NCBI RefSeq assembly: GCF_000647975.1
Contig: NZ_JFKE01000006.1
Span: 1 to 64,000 of the forward strand
From: Actibacterium mucosum KCTC 23349
Lineage (GTDB): Bacteria > Pseudomonadota > Alphaproteobacteria > Rhodobacterales > Rhodobacteraceae
Length of the DNA stretch: 64,000 nucleotides
Reading direction: 5' to 3'
The notes below the pieces were generated by a model, which had not been told where the DNA came from, did no database searches, and was given only the letters and a program-made list of their open reading frames with translations. Below, piece by piece: positions 35,164-42,669 of the stretch; within the stretch, counting starts at the first letter, position 1; each line of letters opens with the position of its first letter. A program made the position numbers and the translations under genes.

Positions 35164-36225
35164 TCATGGGTTCAGCGCGGCGATCACCGCGTCGGTAACG
35201 GCTTGGGTGCTGGCATCGCCGCCAAGGTCGGGCGGCAGAACCTCACCATTTTTGAGAACCGCTTCGATGGCGTGCATCAGGTCTTCGGCTTCTTCCAACC
35301 TGCCTAAATGGCGCAACATCAAAACGATGGACCAAAACGTCCCGATAGGATTGGCAATACCTTTGCCAACAAGATCAAAAGCCGAACCGTGTATGGGTTC
35401 AAACATTGAGGGAGTTTTTAGGTCCGGATTTATATTGCCCGTCGGCGCAATTCCAATACTTCCGGCAAGGGCCGCGGCAAGATCGCTGAGGATATCCGCG
35501 TGCAGGTTACTGGCAACAATCGTGTCCAGACTTGCCGGGTCGCGAACCATACGAACGGTCATTGCATCAACCAGCATTCGGTCGGTTGTGACATCCGGAT
35601 ACTCAGGGCAGAGGGTTTCAAACACCTCGTCCCAAAGAACCATAGCATGGCGCTGTGCATTTGATTTTGTGACTAACGTCAGATGCTTACGTGGCCGGGC
35701 GGCGGCGGTTTCAAAGGCAAAACGCTGAATGCGCTCGCATCCAGCGCGGGTCATAACCGAAACGTCCATGCCCACTTCCAACGGCAGGTCTTGATGCACA
35801 CGCCCGCCGACCCCAGAATACTCACCTTCCGAGTTTTCCCGGATTATGATCCAGTCCAAATCCTTGGAACTGACATCGGACAGCGGTGATTTCACCCCGT
35901 CCAAAAGCCGAATTGGGCGTGTATTTGCATATTGATCAAGGCCCTGGCAAATTGCCAGCCTTAGGCCCCATAGCGTTTTGTCATCAGACACACGAGGATC
36001 ACCGGCAGATCCGAATAAAATTGCGTCATAAGGGCGCAATATATCCAAACCATTTTCTGGCATCATTTTGCCAGTTCTCAAAAAGAACTCGCTCCCCCAA
36101 TCGAGATTAATGCACGAGAATTTTTCGAATTCTCCTAAGCTCTTCATTACCTGAAGGCCCGCAGACAGAACCTCGGGGCCGATGCCGTCCCCGGGAATCA
36201 TGGCAATCTTAATGTCGTTCTTCAT
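35164..36225 (-). CDS. Tartrate/D-malate-type decarboxylating dehydrogenase (isocitrate/isopropylmalate dehydrogenase family)
   Basis: A 353-aa beta-decarboxylating dehydrogenase. The N-terminal IPGDGIGPEV, central IIRENSEGEYSGVGGR and late SDLAAALAGSIGIAPTGNINP with EPIHGSA carry the metal- and NAD-binding residues. The segment VGGRVHQDLPLEVGMDVSV resembles tartrate/D-malate dehydrogenases rather than LeuB. It would oxidise and decarboxylate a 2-hydroxyacid. ATG 36225 follows AGGAGG. Local base composition is lower in GC than its neighbours (for example 26 of 60 at 36001-36060), which may mark recent acquisition. Confidence 0.83.
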   Translation of the reverse strand: MKNDIKIAMIPGDGIGPEVLSAGLQVMKSLGEFEKFSCINLDWGSEFFLRTGKMMPENGLDILRPYDAILFGSAGDPRVSDDKTLWGLRLAICQGLDQYANTRPIRLLDGVKSPLSDVSSKDLDWIIIRENSEGEYSGVGGRVHQDLPLEVGMDVSVMTRAGCERIQRFAFETAAARPRKHLTLVTKSNAQRHAMVLWDEVFETLCPEYPDVTTDRMLVDAMTVRMVRDPASLDTIVASNLHADILSDLAAALAGSIGIAPTGNINPDLKTPSMFEPIHGSAFDLVGKGIANPIGTFWSIVLMLRHLGRLEEAEDLMHAIEAVLKNGEVLPPDLGGDASTQAVTDAVIAALNP

Positions 36226-36237
36226 GGGGCCTCCTAA

Positions 36238-36263
36238 CGGTGTAACTTTTTACCATTACGCCG
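36238..36263. promoter_or_regulatory. Interrupted inverted repeat upstream of the tartrate-type dehydrogenase gene
   Basis: CGGTGTAA (36238-36245) and TTACGCCG (36256-36263) are inverted with one mismatch and a 10-nt spacer. It lies just upstream of the ribosome site of the minus-strand gene. No regulator gene is adjacent, so the binding protein is unknown. The rest of 36226-36395 is AT-rich and shows no clear promoter. Confidence 0.35.
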
Positions 36264-36395
36264 GGCCGAATACTACCGATTCCACTTTCTTTTTTTCACC
36301 TTCTGAAGTAATATTGTTGCACGATGTCAGATATTTATAGGCGCGCCAGTCGGCTGATGCCCATTTGGCATTTTTGAAGAAATAGGAGAATTAAA

Positions 36396-37037
36396 GTGTC
36401 TGATGCACTTATTGCTTGGGGCGGCTGGGAAGGCCACGAACCCGAAAAATGCGCCACTATTGTAGAGGGCATTCTGAAAGAAGAAGGGCTGTCGGTAGAT
36501 GTTGAAAACGGCGCTCAGGCTTTTGCTAATCCTGAGCTGAAAAACTACGACCTGATCGTTCCAATGATTACGCAGGATGAAATCGAAAAGGACACGGTAT
36601 TGAACCTGGTGTCTGCCGTTGAATCCGGCGTTGGGCTGGCCGGGTTTCACGGCGGCATGGGGGACAGCTTCCGTTCGGCTGTTCAATACCAATTCATGGT
36701 CGGTGGTCAGTGGGTTTCACACCCCGGAAATATTATCGACTACAAAGTTAATGTAACTCGTCCAGACGATCCCATCATGGAGGGGATCAGCGATTTCGAT
36801 TACCACTCGGAACAGTACTACATGCACGTTGACCCTTCCAACGAGGTGCTGGCGGAAACCACGTTCAGTGGCGAGCATGCCTATTGGATCGAAGGCACTA
36901 AAATGCCGGTGGTGTGGAAGCGGAAATATGGCAAAGCACGCGTGTTTTATTCGGCACTTGGCCATGTTGCTGCCGAGTTTGACGTTCCCGAAATGAAGAC
37001 GATCCTGCGTCGCGGGATGATGTGGGCCAAGCGCTGA
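36396..37037 (+). CDS. ThuA-like protein (trehalose-utilisation family)
   Basis: A 213-aa protein of the ThuA family, which has a glutamine-amidotransferase-like fold. Visible are MSDALIAWGGWEGHEPEKCA, VGLAGFHGGMGDSFR and the C-terminal ARVFYSALGHVAAEFDVPEM. In rhizobia ThuA and ThuB act together in trehalose and maltitol use, through 3-keto sugars. GTG 36396 has AGGAG 7 nt upstream. Here it converges on a Gfo/Idh/MocA gene (possible ThuB counterpart) followed by a CUT1 transporter. The exact substrate is inferred only from context. Confidence 0.85.
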   Translation: MSDALIAWGGWEGHEPEKCATIVEGILKEEGLSVDVENGAQAFANPELKNYDLIVPMITQDEIEKDTVLNLVSAVESGVGLAGFHGGMGDSFRSAVQYQFMVGGQWVSHPGNIIDYKVNVTRPDDPIMEGISDFDYHSEQYYMHVDPSNEVLAETTFSGEHAYWIEGTKMPVVWKRKYGKARVFYSALGHVAAEFDVPEMKTILRRGMMWAKR

Positions 37038-37058
37038 CACCAACAATTTAACAATAAG

Positions 37059-37092
37059 AAAGCCGGCCAGTGCGCAACTGGCCGGCTTTTTT
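37059..37092. terminator. Bidirectional rho-independent terminator
   Basis: A perfect 13-bp stem (37059-37071 with 37077-37089) and 5-nt loop lie between the ThuA-like and Gfo/Idh/MocA genes, ending in a T-run (37087-37092) on the plus side and A-rich sequence on the other. Its GCCGGCC core is shared with the terminator at 4632-4668. Confidence 0.92.
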
Positions 37093-37109
37093 GTTAGGCG
37101 CGCGAAACC

Positions 37110-38246
37110 TTAAACGAACAATGCGGCGGCTTGTTCTTCTGTCATCAGATCTGGCTGCGCGACCGTGGTTTCAATCTTGGTTGGTCCATCTTCGGGATTG
37201 GCGTTCACAATTGCCAGCATAACGTCCAGAACATGCAGCGCCAGCGCCCCATTGGCGCGGTGCGGCCGGTTTTCCCGGATGGCCATCGCCATTTCGGCCA
37301 CGCCGGCAGCGCGATAATTGGCGCGGTCGAATTCTTTGTTCAGCGGCCAGTTGTTCACGCCCATCGGCATTGCGCCGGTGTCGTGCACCGCCCAATCCTC
37401 GCGCCCGATGGCCACTTCGACATCGCCACCGAAATGGTTCGGATCGGGAACACGCAACGAACCTTTGGTACCGTGCAGCTCGATCGGGCGGTTGCCATGT
37501 TTCCAAACGTCGAAACTGGCGGCCGAGATGATCTGCGCCCCGTTTTCAAATTCCAGCAGCGAATGCAGGGTGGTCGGCGTGCTGACGGGCACCGTCTGAT
37601 CCTTCATCGGGCCGTCCGACGTGACCAGCCGTTCCGAAAACGGCGCTGAATTGACCGAGCGAACCCGTGCCACCGGGCCGATCAGATTGATTAGAGCATT
37701 CAGGTAATAGGGCAGCATATCCATCACCGGACCACCGCCAGGCAAGTAATAGAACCCGGGGTTCGGGTGCCAATGTTCGTGGCCGTGGTTCATAATGGTG
37801 ATCTGCCCCGACAGGATATCGCCCACCGTGCCATCGGCGATCAAGCCACGCGCAACCCGCGCCCCTGCCCCCAAAAACGTATCCGGCGCACAGCTGACGC
37901 GCAGACCCGCAGCATCAGCCTGATCCAGCATCGCCTTGGTCTCGGCGAAATCAACACCCAGCGGTTTTTCCGAATAGACATGTTTGCCGGCGCCGACGAT
38001 CTGCGCCGAGACCTGCGCGTGCACATCCGGAATGGTCAGGTTCAGGATGATCTGAATGTCGTCGCGCGCCAGGATCTCGTCGACCGTATAGGCCGGCACG
38101 CCGTGTTCGTCGGCCTTGGCCTGTGCCGCGGCGGGCACAATGTCGGCCACGCCGCGCAGTTCCAGCCCCGCGCCTTTCGGCAGATTGTGCAGATAAATGC
38201 CCGAGATATTGCCGCAGCCAATAATCCCAACGCCAAATACTTCCAT
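37110..38246 (-). CDS. Gfo/Idh/MocA-family oxidoreductase (possible ThuB-like)
   Basis: A 378-aa NAD(P)-dependent sugar oxidoreductase. The N-terminal Rossmann motif is VGIIGCGNISGIY, followed by the catalytic EKPLGVD loop at about 95-101 and the H...Y-type C-terminal domain (GFYYLPGGGPVMDMLPYYLNAL). The family oxidises ring hydroxyls of sugars, often C3. ATG 38246 follows GGAGAGAAAACGG. It is the last gene of the operon binding protein-permease-permease-ATPase-oxidoreductase, the arrangement of rhizobial thuEFGK-thuB. A 3-keto-disaccharide pathway is plausible, but the substrate is inferred. Confidence 0.83.
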   Translation of the reverse strand: MEVFGVGIIGCGNISGIYLHNLPKGAGLELRGVADIVPAAAQAKADEHGVPAYTVDEILARDDIQIILNLTIPDVHAQVSAQIVGAGKHVYSEKPLGVDFAETKAMLDQADAAGLRVSCAPDTFLGAGARVARGLIADGTVGDILSGQITIMNHGHEHWHPNPGFYYLPGGGPVMDMLPYYLNALINLIGPVARVRSVNSAPFSERLVTSDGPMKDQTVPVSTPTTLHSLLEFENGAQIISAASFDVWKHGNRPIELHGTKGSLRVPDPNHFGGDVEVAIGREDWAVHDTGAMPMGVNNWPLNKEFDRANYRAAGVAEMAMAIRENRPHRANGALALHVLDVMLAIVNANPEDGPTKIETTVAQPDLMTEEQAAALFV

Positions 38247-38303
38247 CCGTTTTCTCTCCAATTGGGCGGCGACGCGCCGCCCGTTTTACAGTTTCAGATC
38301 AAG

Positions 38304-39353
38304 TCAGAGCCGCAGACCCGTTTCAATGTCGAAGACATGACATTTCTCGGGGTCGGCGCCGATTTTCAAGGTGTCACCGGGTTGCGCGGCGATCCGTTCG
38401 TTAAAGAGACAGGTGAAATGCTCTCCGCCCATATCAGCCACGATCTGTGTTTCTGATCCGGTGGGTTCGGTCACGATCACCTTTGCGGCGACGTCTCCAC
38501 CGGCCTCTACAAATTCGGGACGAACTCCAAAGGTACAGCGCTGCCCTTCGGTCACTTTGGCATCTGACGGCAACGCCCAGGAGGAGCCATTGGCAGCCTG
38601 AAACTTGCCGCCCTGTATCGTGCCATCCATAAAGTTCATCGCAGGTGATCCGATGAACCCGGCCACAAAGGTGTTGGCGGGGCGGTCATAAAGGTCCAGC
38701 GGCGCGCCGATCTGGCTGACCACGCCGGTATTCATCACCACGATGCGGTCAGCCATGGTCATGGCTTCGTCCTGATCGTGGGTTACATAGATCGTGGTGG
38801 TTTTCAGACGCTGGTGCAGCTCCTTGATCTCGGTCCGCATCGACAGGCGCAATTTCGCATCCAGGTTCGACAGCGGTTCGTCGAACAAGAACACCTGCGG
38901 TTCGCGCACGATGGCGCGGCCCATCGCAACCCGCTGACGCTGGCCGCCCGACAATTCGCGCGGGAAACGGTCCAGCAGTTGATCGAGGTTCAGGATCTTG
39001 GCCGCGCGTTCAACCTTGGCCTTGATCTCATCCGCCGGATCGCGGCGAATACGCAGCGAAAAGCCCATATTCTGACCCACCGTCATATGCGGGTACAGAG
39101 CATAGTTCTGAAACACCATCGCGATATCGCGCTGTTTGGGGGGCAGATAGTTCACGACGTCGCCGCCGATCCGCAGCTCGCCGCCCGTTATGGTTTCAAG
39201 CCCGGCGATCATCTGCAAAAGCGTGGATTTACCGCAACCAGAAGGGCCAACCAGAACCACGAACTCACCATCTGCAATGTCGACATTGATGTCGTTCAGC
39301 GCGTGGTACCCGCCATAGTATTTTTCGATATTTGTGATTTCGACAGTTGCCAT
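38304..39353 (-). CDS. Sugar ABC transporter ATPase, MalK/UgpC type (Thu-like locus)
   Basis: A 349-aa ATPase with Walker A GPSGCGKST (36-44), signature LSGGQ (134-138), Walker B LFDEPLSNLD, H-loop YVTHDQDEAMT and a C-terminal TOBE region (FGVRPEFV). ATG 39353 was chosen because it gives MATVEITNIEKYYGGYHAL and lies 11 nt after the permease stop; the frame extends upstream to 39479 but encodes arginine-rich sequence opposite the permease. It energises the two permeases encoded upstream. Confidence 0.9.
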   Translation of the reverse strand: MATVEITNIEKYYGGYHALNDINVDIADGEFVVLVGPSGCGKSTLLQMIAGLETITGGELRIGGDVVNYLPPKQRDIAMVFQNYALYPHMTVGQNMGFSLRIRRDPADEIKAKVERAAKILNLDQLLDRFPRELSGGQRQRVAMGRAIVREPQVFLFDEPLSNLDAKLRLSMRTEIKELHQRLKTTTIYVTHDQDEAMTMADRIVVMNTGVVSQIGAPLDLYDRPANTFVAGFIGSPAMNFMDGTIQGGKFQAANGSSWALPSDAKVTEGQRCTFGVRPEFVEAGGDVAAKVIVTEPTGSETQIVADMGGEHFTCLFNERIAAQPGDTLKIGADPEKCHVFDIETGLRL

Positions 39354-39364
39354 TTCTTGGGCCC

Positions 39365-40222
39365 TTATCCTTTGACGGCGCCGGCGGTAAGGCCTGCGAC
39401 GATGTATTTCTGCGTGGCGAGGAACACGACAATGGCCGGGATCACGGTCAGCGTGACAAAGGCCAGGATCAGGTGCCAATCGGTGGTGAACTCGCCCTGA
39501 TACTCCATGATGCCCAGCGGCCAGGGATAGCGTTCCTCGGAATTCAGCAAGATCAGCGGCAGCACATACTGGTTCCAGCTGGCGACAAAGGCGATGATGC
39601 CCACCGTGGCCAGGATCGGCCGCGACAGCGGCAGCGTAATGTGCCAGAAGAACCGGATATAGCCGCAGCCATCCACCAGAGCCGCCGATAACAGCTCACG
39701 CGGTAGTTTCTCGAACATGTTGCGCATCAGCAGGATGCTCATCCCCAGCGAAAAGGCCGAGGTTGGCAGGATCACGCCCCAATAGGTGTTCAGCAGCCCC
39801 ATGTCGCGCACCTTGACGAAAAGCGGCAGGATCGCGGTGGCGACCGGGAACAACAAGCCCACCATCAGATAGCCCACGATGAACTCTTTTCCGAAGAATT
39901 TCACATGGGCAAAGGTAAAGGCCGCCAGTGTCGAACACAGCAAGGTTACAAACACACTGATCGCCGAGATCAGCATCGAGTTGCCCATATAACGCCAGTA
40001 GTCGATCCCCAGCAGGATGTCGGTATACTGGTTCCAGTGCCACACCGTCGGCAGGCCAAACGGGTTGGTGCGCAGGTCAGCCGCCGATTTGAAACCGCCC
40101 AATGCGGTTGTAATCAGTGGGGCAATAATCAACAGCGTCACAAAGCCCAGCACCAGATACTTGTAGAGAAGGACAAAGTTCCACGGCTTGCGCAGCCCGG
40201 GATCAAGCGGTTCACTCTGCAT
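39365..40222 (-). CDS. Sugar ABC transporter permease, MalG type (Thu-like locus)
   Basis: A 285-aa membrane protein with six helices and EAA-type loop LLSAALVDGCGYIRFFWHI. Here the conserved EAA reads SAA, and a cysteine stands in the loop. ATG 40222 overlaps the MalF-type gene by 11 nt (its stop is at 40212). It forms the channel with that partner. No enlarged periplasmic cysteine loops are seen, in contrast to the permease at 5403-6341. Confidence 0.88.
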   Translation of the reverse strand: MQSEPLDPGLRKPWNFVLLYKYLVLGFVTLLIIAPLITTALGGFKSAADLRTNPFGLPTVWHWNQYTDILLGIDYWRYMGNSMLISAISVFVTLLCSTLAAFTFAHVKFFGKEFIVGYLMVGLLFPVATAILPLFVKVRDMGLLNTYWGVILPTSAFSLGMSILLMRNMFEKLPRELLSAALVDGCGYIRFFWHITLPLSRPILATVGIIAFVASWNQYVLPLILLNSEERYPWPLGIMEYQGEFTTDWHLILAFVTLTVIPAIVVFLATQKYIVAGLTAGAVKG

Positions 40223-41150
40223 CGCGGAAAAACCCTTTCTGATAGACGACGGCAAAGACCACGCAGATGATGAACAGGACGGTGCCGATGGCACTGCCAA
40301 AGCCCAGCTTGGCGCGAATGAAGCCGTGATTGTAAAGGTAGGTCACCATGGTTTGGGTGCTGTCGGACGGACCGCCCAGCGTCATGGGCATGATGATGTC
40401 GAACAATTGCAGCGAACCCAACACGGCAAAGAAGATCGACAGTTTCATGGTGGATTTCAGCAAGGGCAGCGTGACAAAGCGCAGCACCTGCCAGGCGCTG
40501 GCACCGTCGACGCGCGCCGCTCGGTAAAGGTCGCGGTCAATCGCCTGCAGGCCGGCGATGAACAGCATCATGTGAAACCCGAAGTACTTCCATACGATCA
40601 CCGCCAGAATGGCGTACATCGCATAGTCTTGCTCGGCCAGGATGTAGAAAGCCGGAAGGTCGAACCATTCGGTGAACTTGGCGATAAAGCCCGTGTCACC
40701 GTCATAGACAAATCGCCAGATCAGACCGGCAACAATTTCGGCCAACACGTAAGGAAGGAAAAACAGCAGTCGGAAGATATTCCCGCCGGGAATCTTGTCG
40801 GCAAGGATGATGGCAAGTCCACAGGCGATCGGTAACTGAATGAACACCGAAACCAGGATCACCAGCATGTTGTTCCACAGCGCGGTCTTGAAAATATCGC
40901 GCGAGATCAGACGCTCGTAGTTGTAAAGCCCGCGATAGTCTTCCGGGGTGCCGAACCCGTTCCATTTGAACAGGCTGAAATAGGCGGCCTCGCCCATCGG
41001 CAGAACAACGAACAACGTAAACAGCAACAGCGCCGGCGGCAGGAACAAAGCAGCGGTGACCCAGCCTTCGCGGTTCAGCGCATTTGCCGGGCGCAGCGAG
41101 AACCCCTGACGCGGCGGCGAGATGGAATTGGGCGTTGGCGTGTCGGTCAC
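40212..41150 (-). CDS. Sugar ABC transporter permease, MalF type (Thu-like locus)
   Basis: A 312-aa membrane protein. A polar N-terminus of about 30 residues precedes the first helix (AALFLPPALLLFTLFVVLP). The EAA loop is LYRAARVDGASAWQVLRFVTLP. It pairs with the MalG-type protein. It is separated from the binding-protein gene by 89 nt that hold a 14-bp hairpin. The GTTATC half-site at 41166-41171 has no second arm, so it is not called an operator. Confidence 0.88.
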   Translation of the reverse strand: MTDTPTPNSISPPRQGFSLRPANALNREGWVTAALFLPPALLLFTLFVVLPMGEAAYFSLFKWNGFGTPEDYRGLYNYERLISRDIFKTALWNNMLVILVSVFIQLPIACGLAIILADKIPGGNIFRLLFFLPYVLAEIVAGLIWRFVYDGDTGFIAKFTEWFDLPAFYILAEQDYAMYAILAVIVWKYFGFHMMLFIAGLQAIDRDLYRAARVDGASAWQVLRFVTLPLLKSTMKLSIFFAVLGSLQLFDIIMPMTLGGPSDSTQTMVTYLYNHGFIRAKLGFGSAIGTVLFIICVVFAVVYQKGFFRDAE

Positions 41151-41180
41151 GATCTGGCCTCGTTGTTATCTTGAGATTGC

Positions 41181-41215
41181 TGCAGGGCAAGGAGATTGGG
41201 GCTCCTTGCCCTGCA
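41181..41215. other. 14-bp intercistronic hairpin after the Thu-like binding-protein gene
   Basis: TGCAGGGCAAGGAG (41181-41194) pairs perfectly with CTCCTTGCCCTGCA (41202-41215) around a 7-nt loop. No T-run follows on the transcribed strand. It stands 24 nt past the binding-protein stop and before the permease start, where a stable stem would protect the upstream message and favour binding-protein synthesis. Confidence 0.7.
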
Positions 41216-41239
41216 AACGGGGGTTGGGACACGCACCCG

Positions 41240-42499
41240 TTATCTGTCGAGCCAGGCGTCCTGGATCTCGGCCGCGGCATCTTCGGGCGACACGTTGCCT
41301 ACGGCCAGTTCGGCCGCCATGTCGTTCACCACAAGGCCAACGTCCGGCCCAAGCATCTGATCATAGAAGATCTGGTGATAGGGCGAATTGGCGATGCGCG
41401 CCGAATGCTCGGACTGGAACGGATCGGCGATGGCCGCATCTGCACCACGGGCAACCGGGATGATCCAGCCACGCTTGGCCATGTCTTCCTGAACTTCGTT
41501 CGACAGGAAGTACTTCACGAAATCCACAGCCTCGGCCGGGGCCGATTTGTGGAACAGCCAGCCGTTGATGCCGCCCAGGGTTTCCTCGGCCGTACCAGCA
41601 CCACCTTCAACCATCGGGAAGGGGAACCAACCCAGTTCATCATCGGTCAGACCAATGCCGTCTTTCGACTTGGACTTCTGACGGCCATAGAGCCACGACC
41701 CCATCAACTGCATTGCATGCTCGCCGTCACCCAGCGCGCCATACATGTTGTTTTGGTCGGCGGCAACAAAGCCCGGCTGGAACGGATCCAGATCAACCAG
41801 GCGCTTGAACTCCTGACCCGCGCGAATGTAGGTCTCGCCGGCAAAGCCGTCGCCAACCTCGTTCACCGCGTCAACAAAGCCCTGCTGACCGCCGATCCGC
41901 AGCATCAGGTGGGTGTAATAGAAATGGGTCGGCCATTTCTGCATGCCGCCCAGACCAATCGGCACCACGCCGGTGGCCTTCAGCTTTTCAACCGCAACCA
42001 GCAGGTCGTCCCAGGTTTTGATGTCCTCGGCCACAACACCGGCATCCGCGAACATCTGCTTGTTGTACCAAAAGCCAACGAGGTTCGCGAGGTACGGCGC
42101 ACCCCAGATCTTGTCCTTATAGGTGAAGGCACCCACGGCGGCCTCGCCGAACGTGTCGGCCCAGCCATCGCCCATTTCGGCGGTGACATCGCGCAGGGTG
42201 CCGCTGTCAACCTGCGCCTGCATCACGCCGCCGCCCCAGCTGTAAAAGAAATGCGGCGCGTCGTTTGATTGCAGCAGCGTCGTCAGCTTGGCCTTGAACG
42301 ACTGGCTTTCGATATGCTGAACCTCGATGGTCACGCCATCGGTACGGGCCGAATAATCTGCGGCCAGCTTGTCCCAGTATTCCCGTACCTCTTCGCTGCC
42401 TTGTTGGTGCAGCCACTTGACGACGACGTCTTCGGCAAAGGCGGCAGAACCCGCCAGCGCCACGGCCGCCGCCGCAACTGAAGTTACTAGATTACGCAT
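41240..42499 (-). CDS. Sugar ABC transporter periplasmic binding protein, family 1 (Thu-like locus)
   Basis: A 419-aa binding protein with signal peptide MRNLVTSVAAAAVALAGSAA and cleavage near AFA-E. The mature protein shows VVVKWLHQQGSEEVREYWDK at the first strand and FSYKDKIWG-like hinge (FTYKDKIWGAPYLA), with several surface tryptophans as in disaccharide binders. ATG 42499 follows GGAGAGAAG; the open frame reaches 42673 but the extra part is not signal-like. It is the first gene of the CUT1 operon in this locus. The sugar is unknown; trehalose, maltitol or a similar glycoside is suggested by ThuA and Gfo/Idh/MocA neighbours. Confidence 0.88.
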   Translation of the reverse strand: MRNLVTSVAAAAVALAGSAAFAEDVVVKWLHQQGSEEVREYWDKLAADYSARTDGVTIEVQHIESQSFKAKLTTLLQSNDAPHFFYSWGGGVMQAQVDSGTLRDVTAEMGDGWADTFGEAAVGAFTYKDKIWGAPYLANLVGFWYNKQMFADAGVVAEDIKTWDDLLVAVEKLKATGVVPIGLGGMQKWPTHFYYTHLMLRIGGQQGFVDAVNEVGDGFAGETYIRAGQEFKRLVDLDPFQPGFVAADQNNMYGALGDGEHAMQLMGSWLYGRQKSKSKDGIGLTDDELGWFPFPMVEGGAGTAEETLGGINGWLFHKSAPAEAVDFVKYFLSNEVQEDMAKRGWIIPVARGADAAIADPFQSEHSARIANSPYHQIFYDQMLGPDVGLVVNDMAAELAVGNVSPEDAAAEIQDAWLDR

Positions 42500-42564
42500 C
42501 TTCTCTCCTCCATTGGTGCCGCATATCTGCGGCTCAGGTTTAGGGCCCACCCCCTCCTCCGGGG

Positions 42565-42669
42565 TCAGCGCCGGGTGCCAAGGCGGTTGTTGTTCACCGC
42601 TCCGGGCCATTCGAAATGCACATGTCCGCAGGGCGCTTTGATGTGCTTCGATGTCGTTCTCTGTTTCAT
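42565..42669 (-). CDS. Possible 34-aa small ORF between the dehydratase and the transporter
   Basis: ATG at 42669 directly follows the TGA of the dehydratase gene (TGAATG). The frame runs 34 codons (MKQRTTSKHIKAPCGHVHFE then WPGAVNNNRLGTRR) to TGA at 42565-42567. Its position suggests translational coupling, and the histidine/cysteine cluster PCGHVHFEW is unusual, but the length and lack of a separate ribosome site leave it uncertain. It may be chance. The rest of 42500-42669 holds a short ACCCC...GGGGT hairpin and the ribosome site of the binding-protein gene. Confidence 0.25.
   Translation of the reverse strand: MKQRTTSKHIKAPCGHVHFEWPGAVNNNRLGTRR

Noticed and set aside
41163-41175. A LacI operator before the Thu-like permease gene (GTTATC)
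   Set aside because: Only one arm is present; the second half does not match TAAC.
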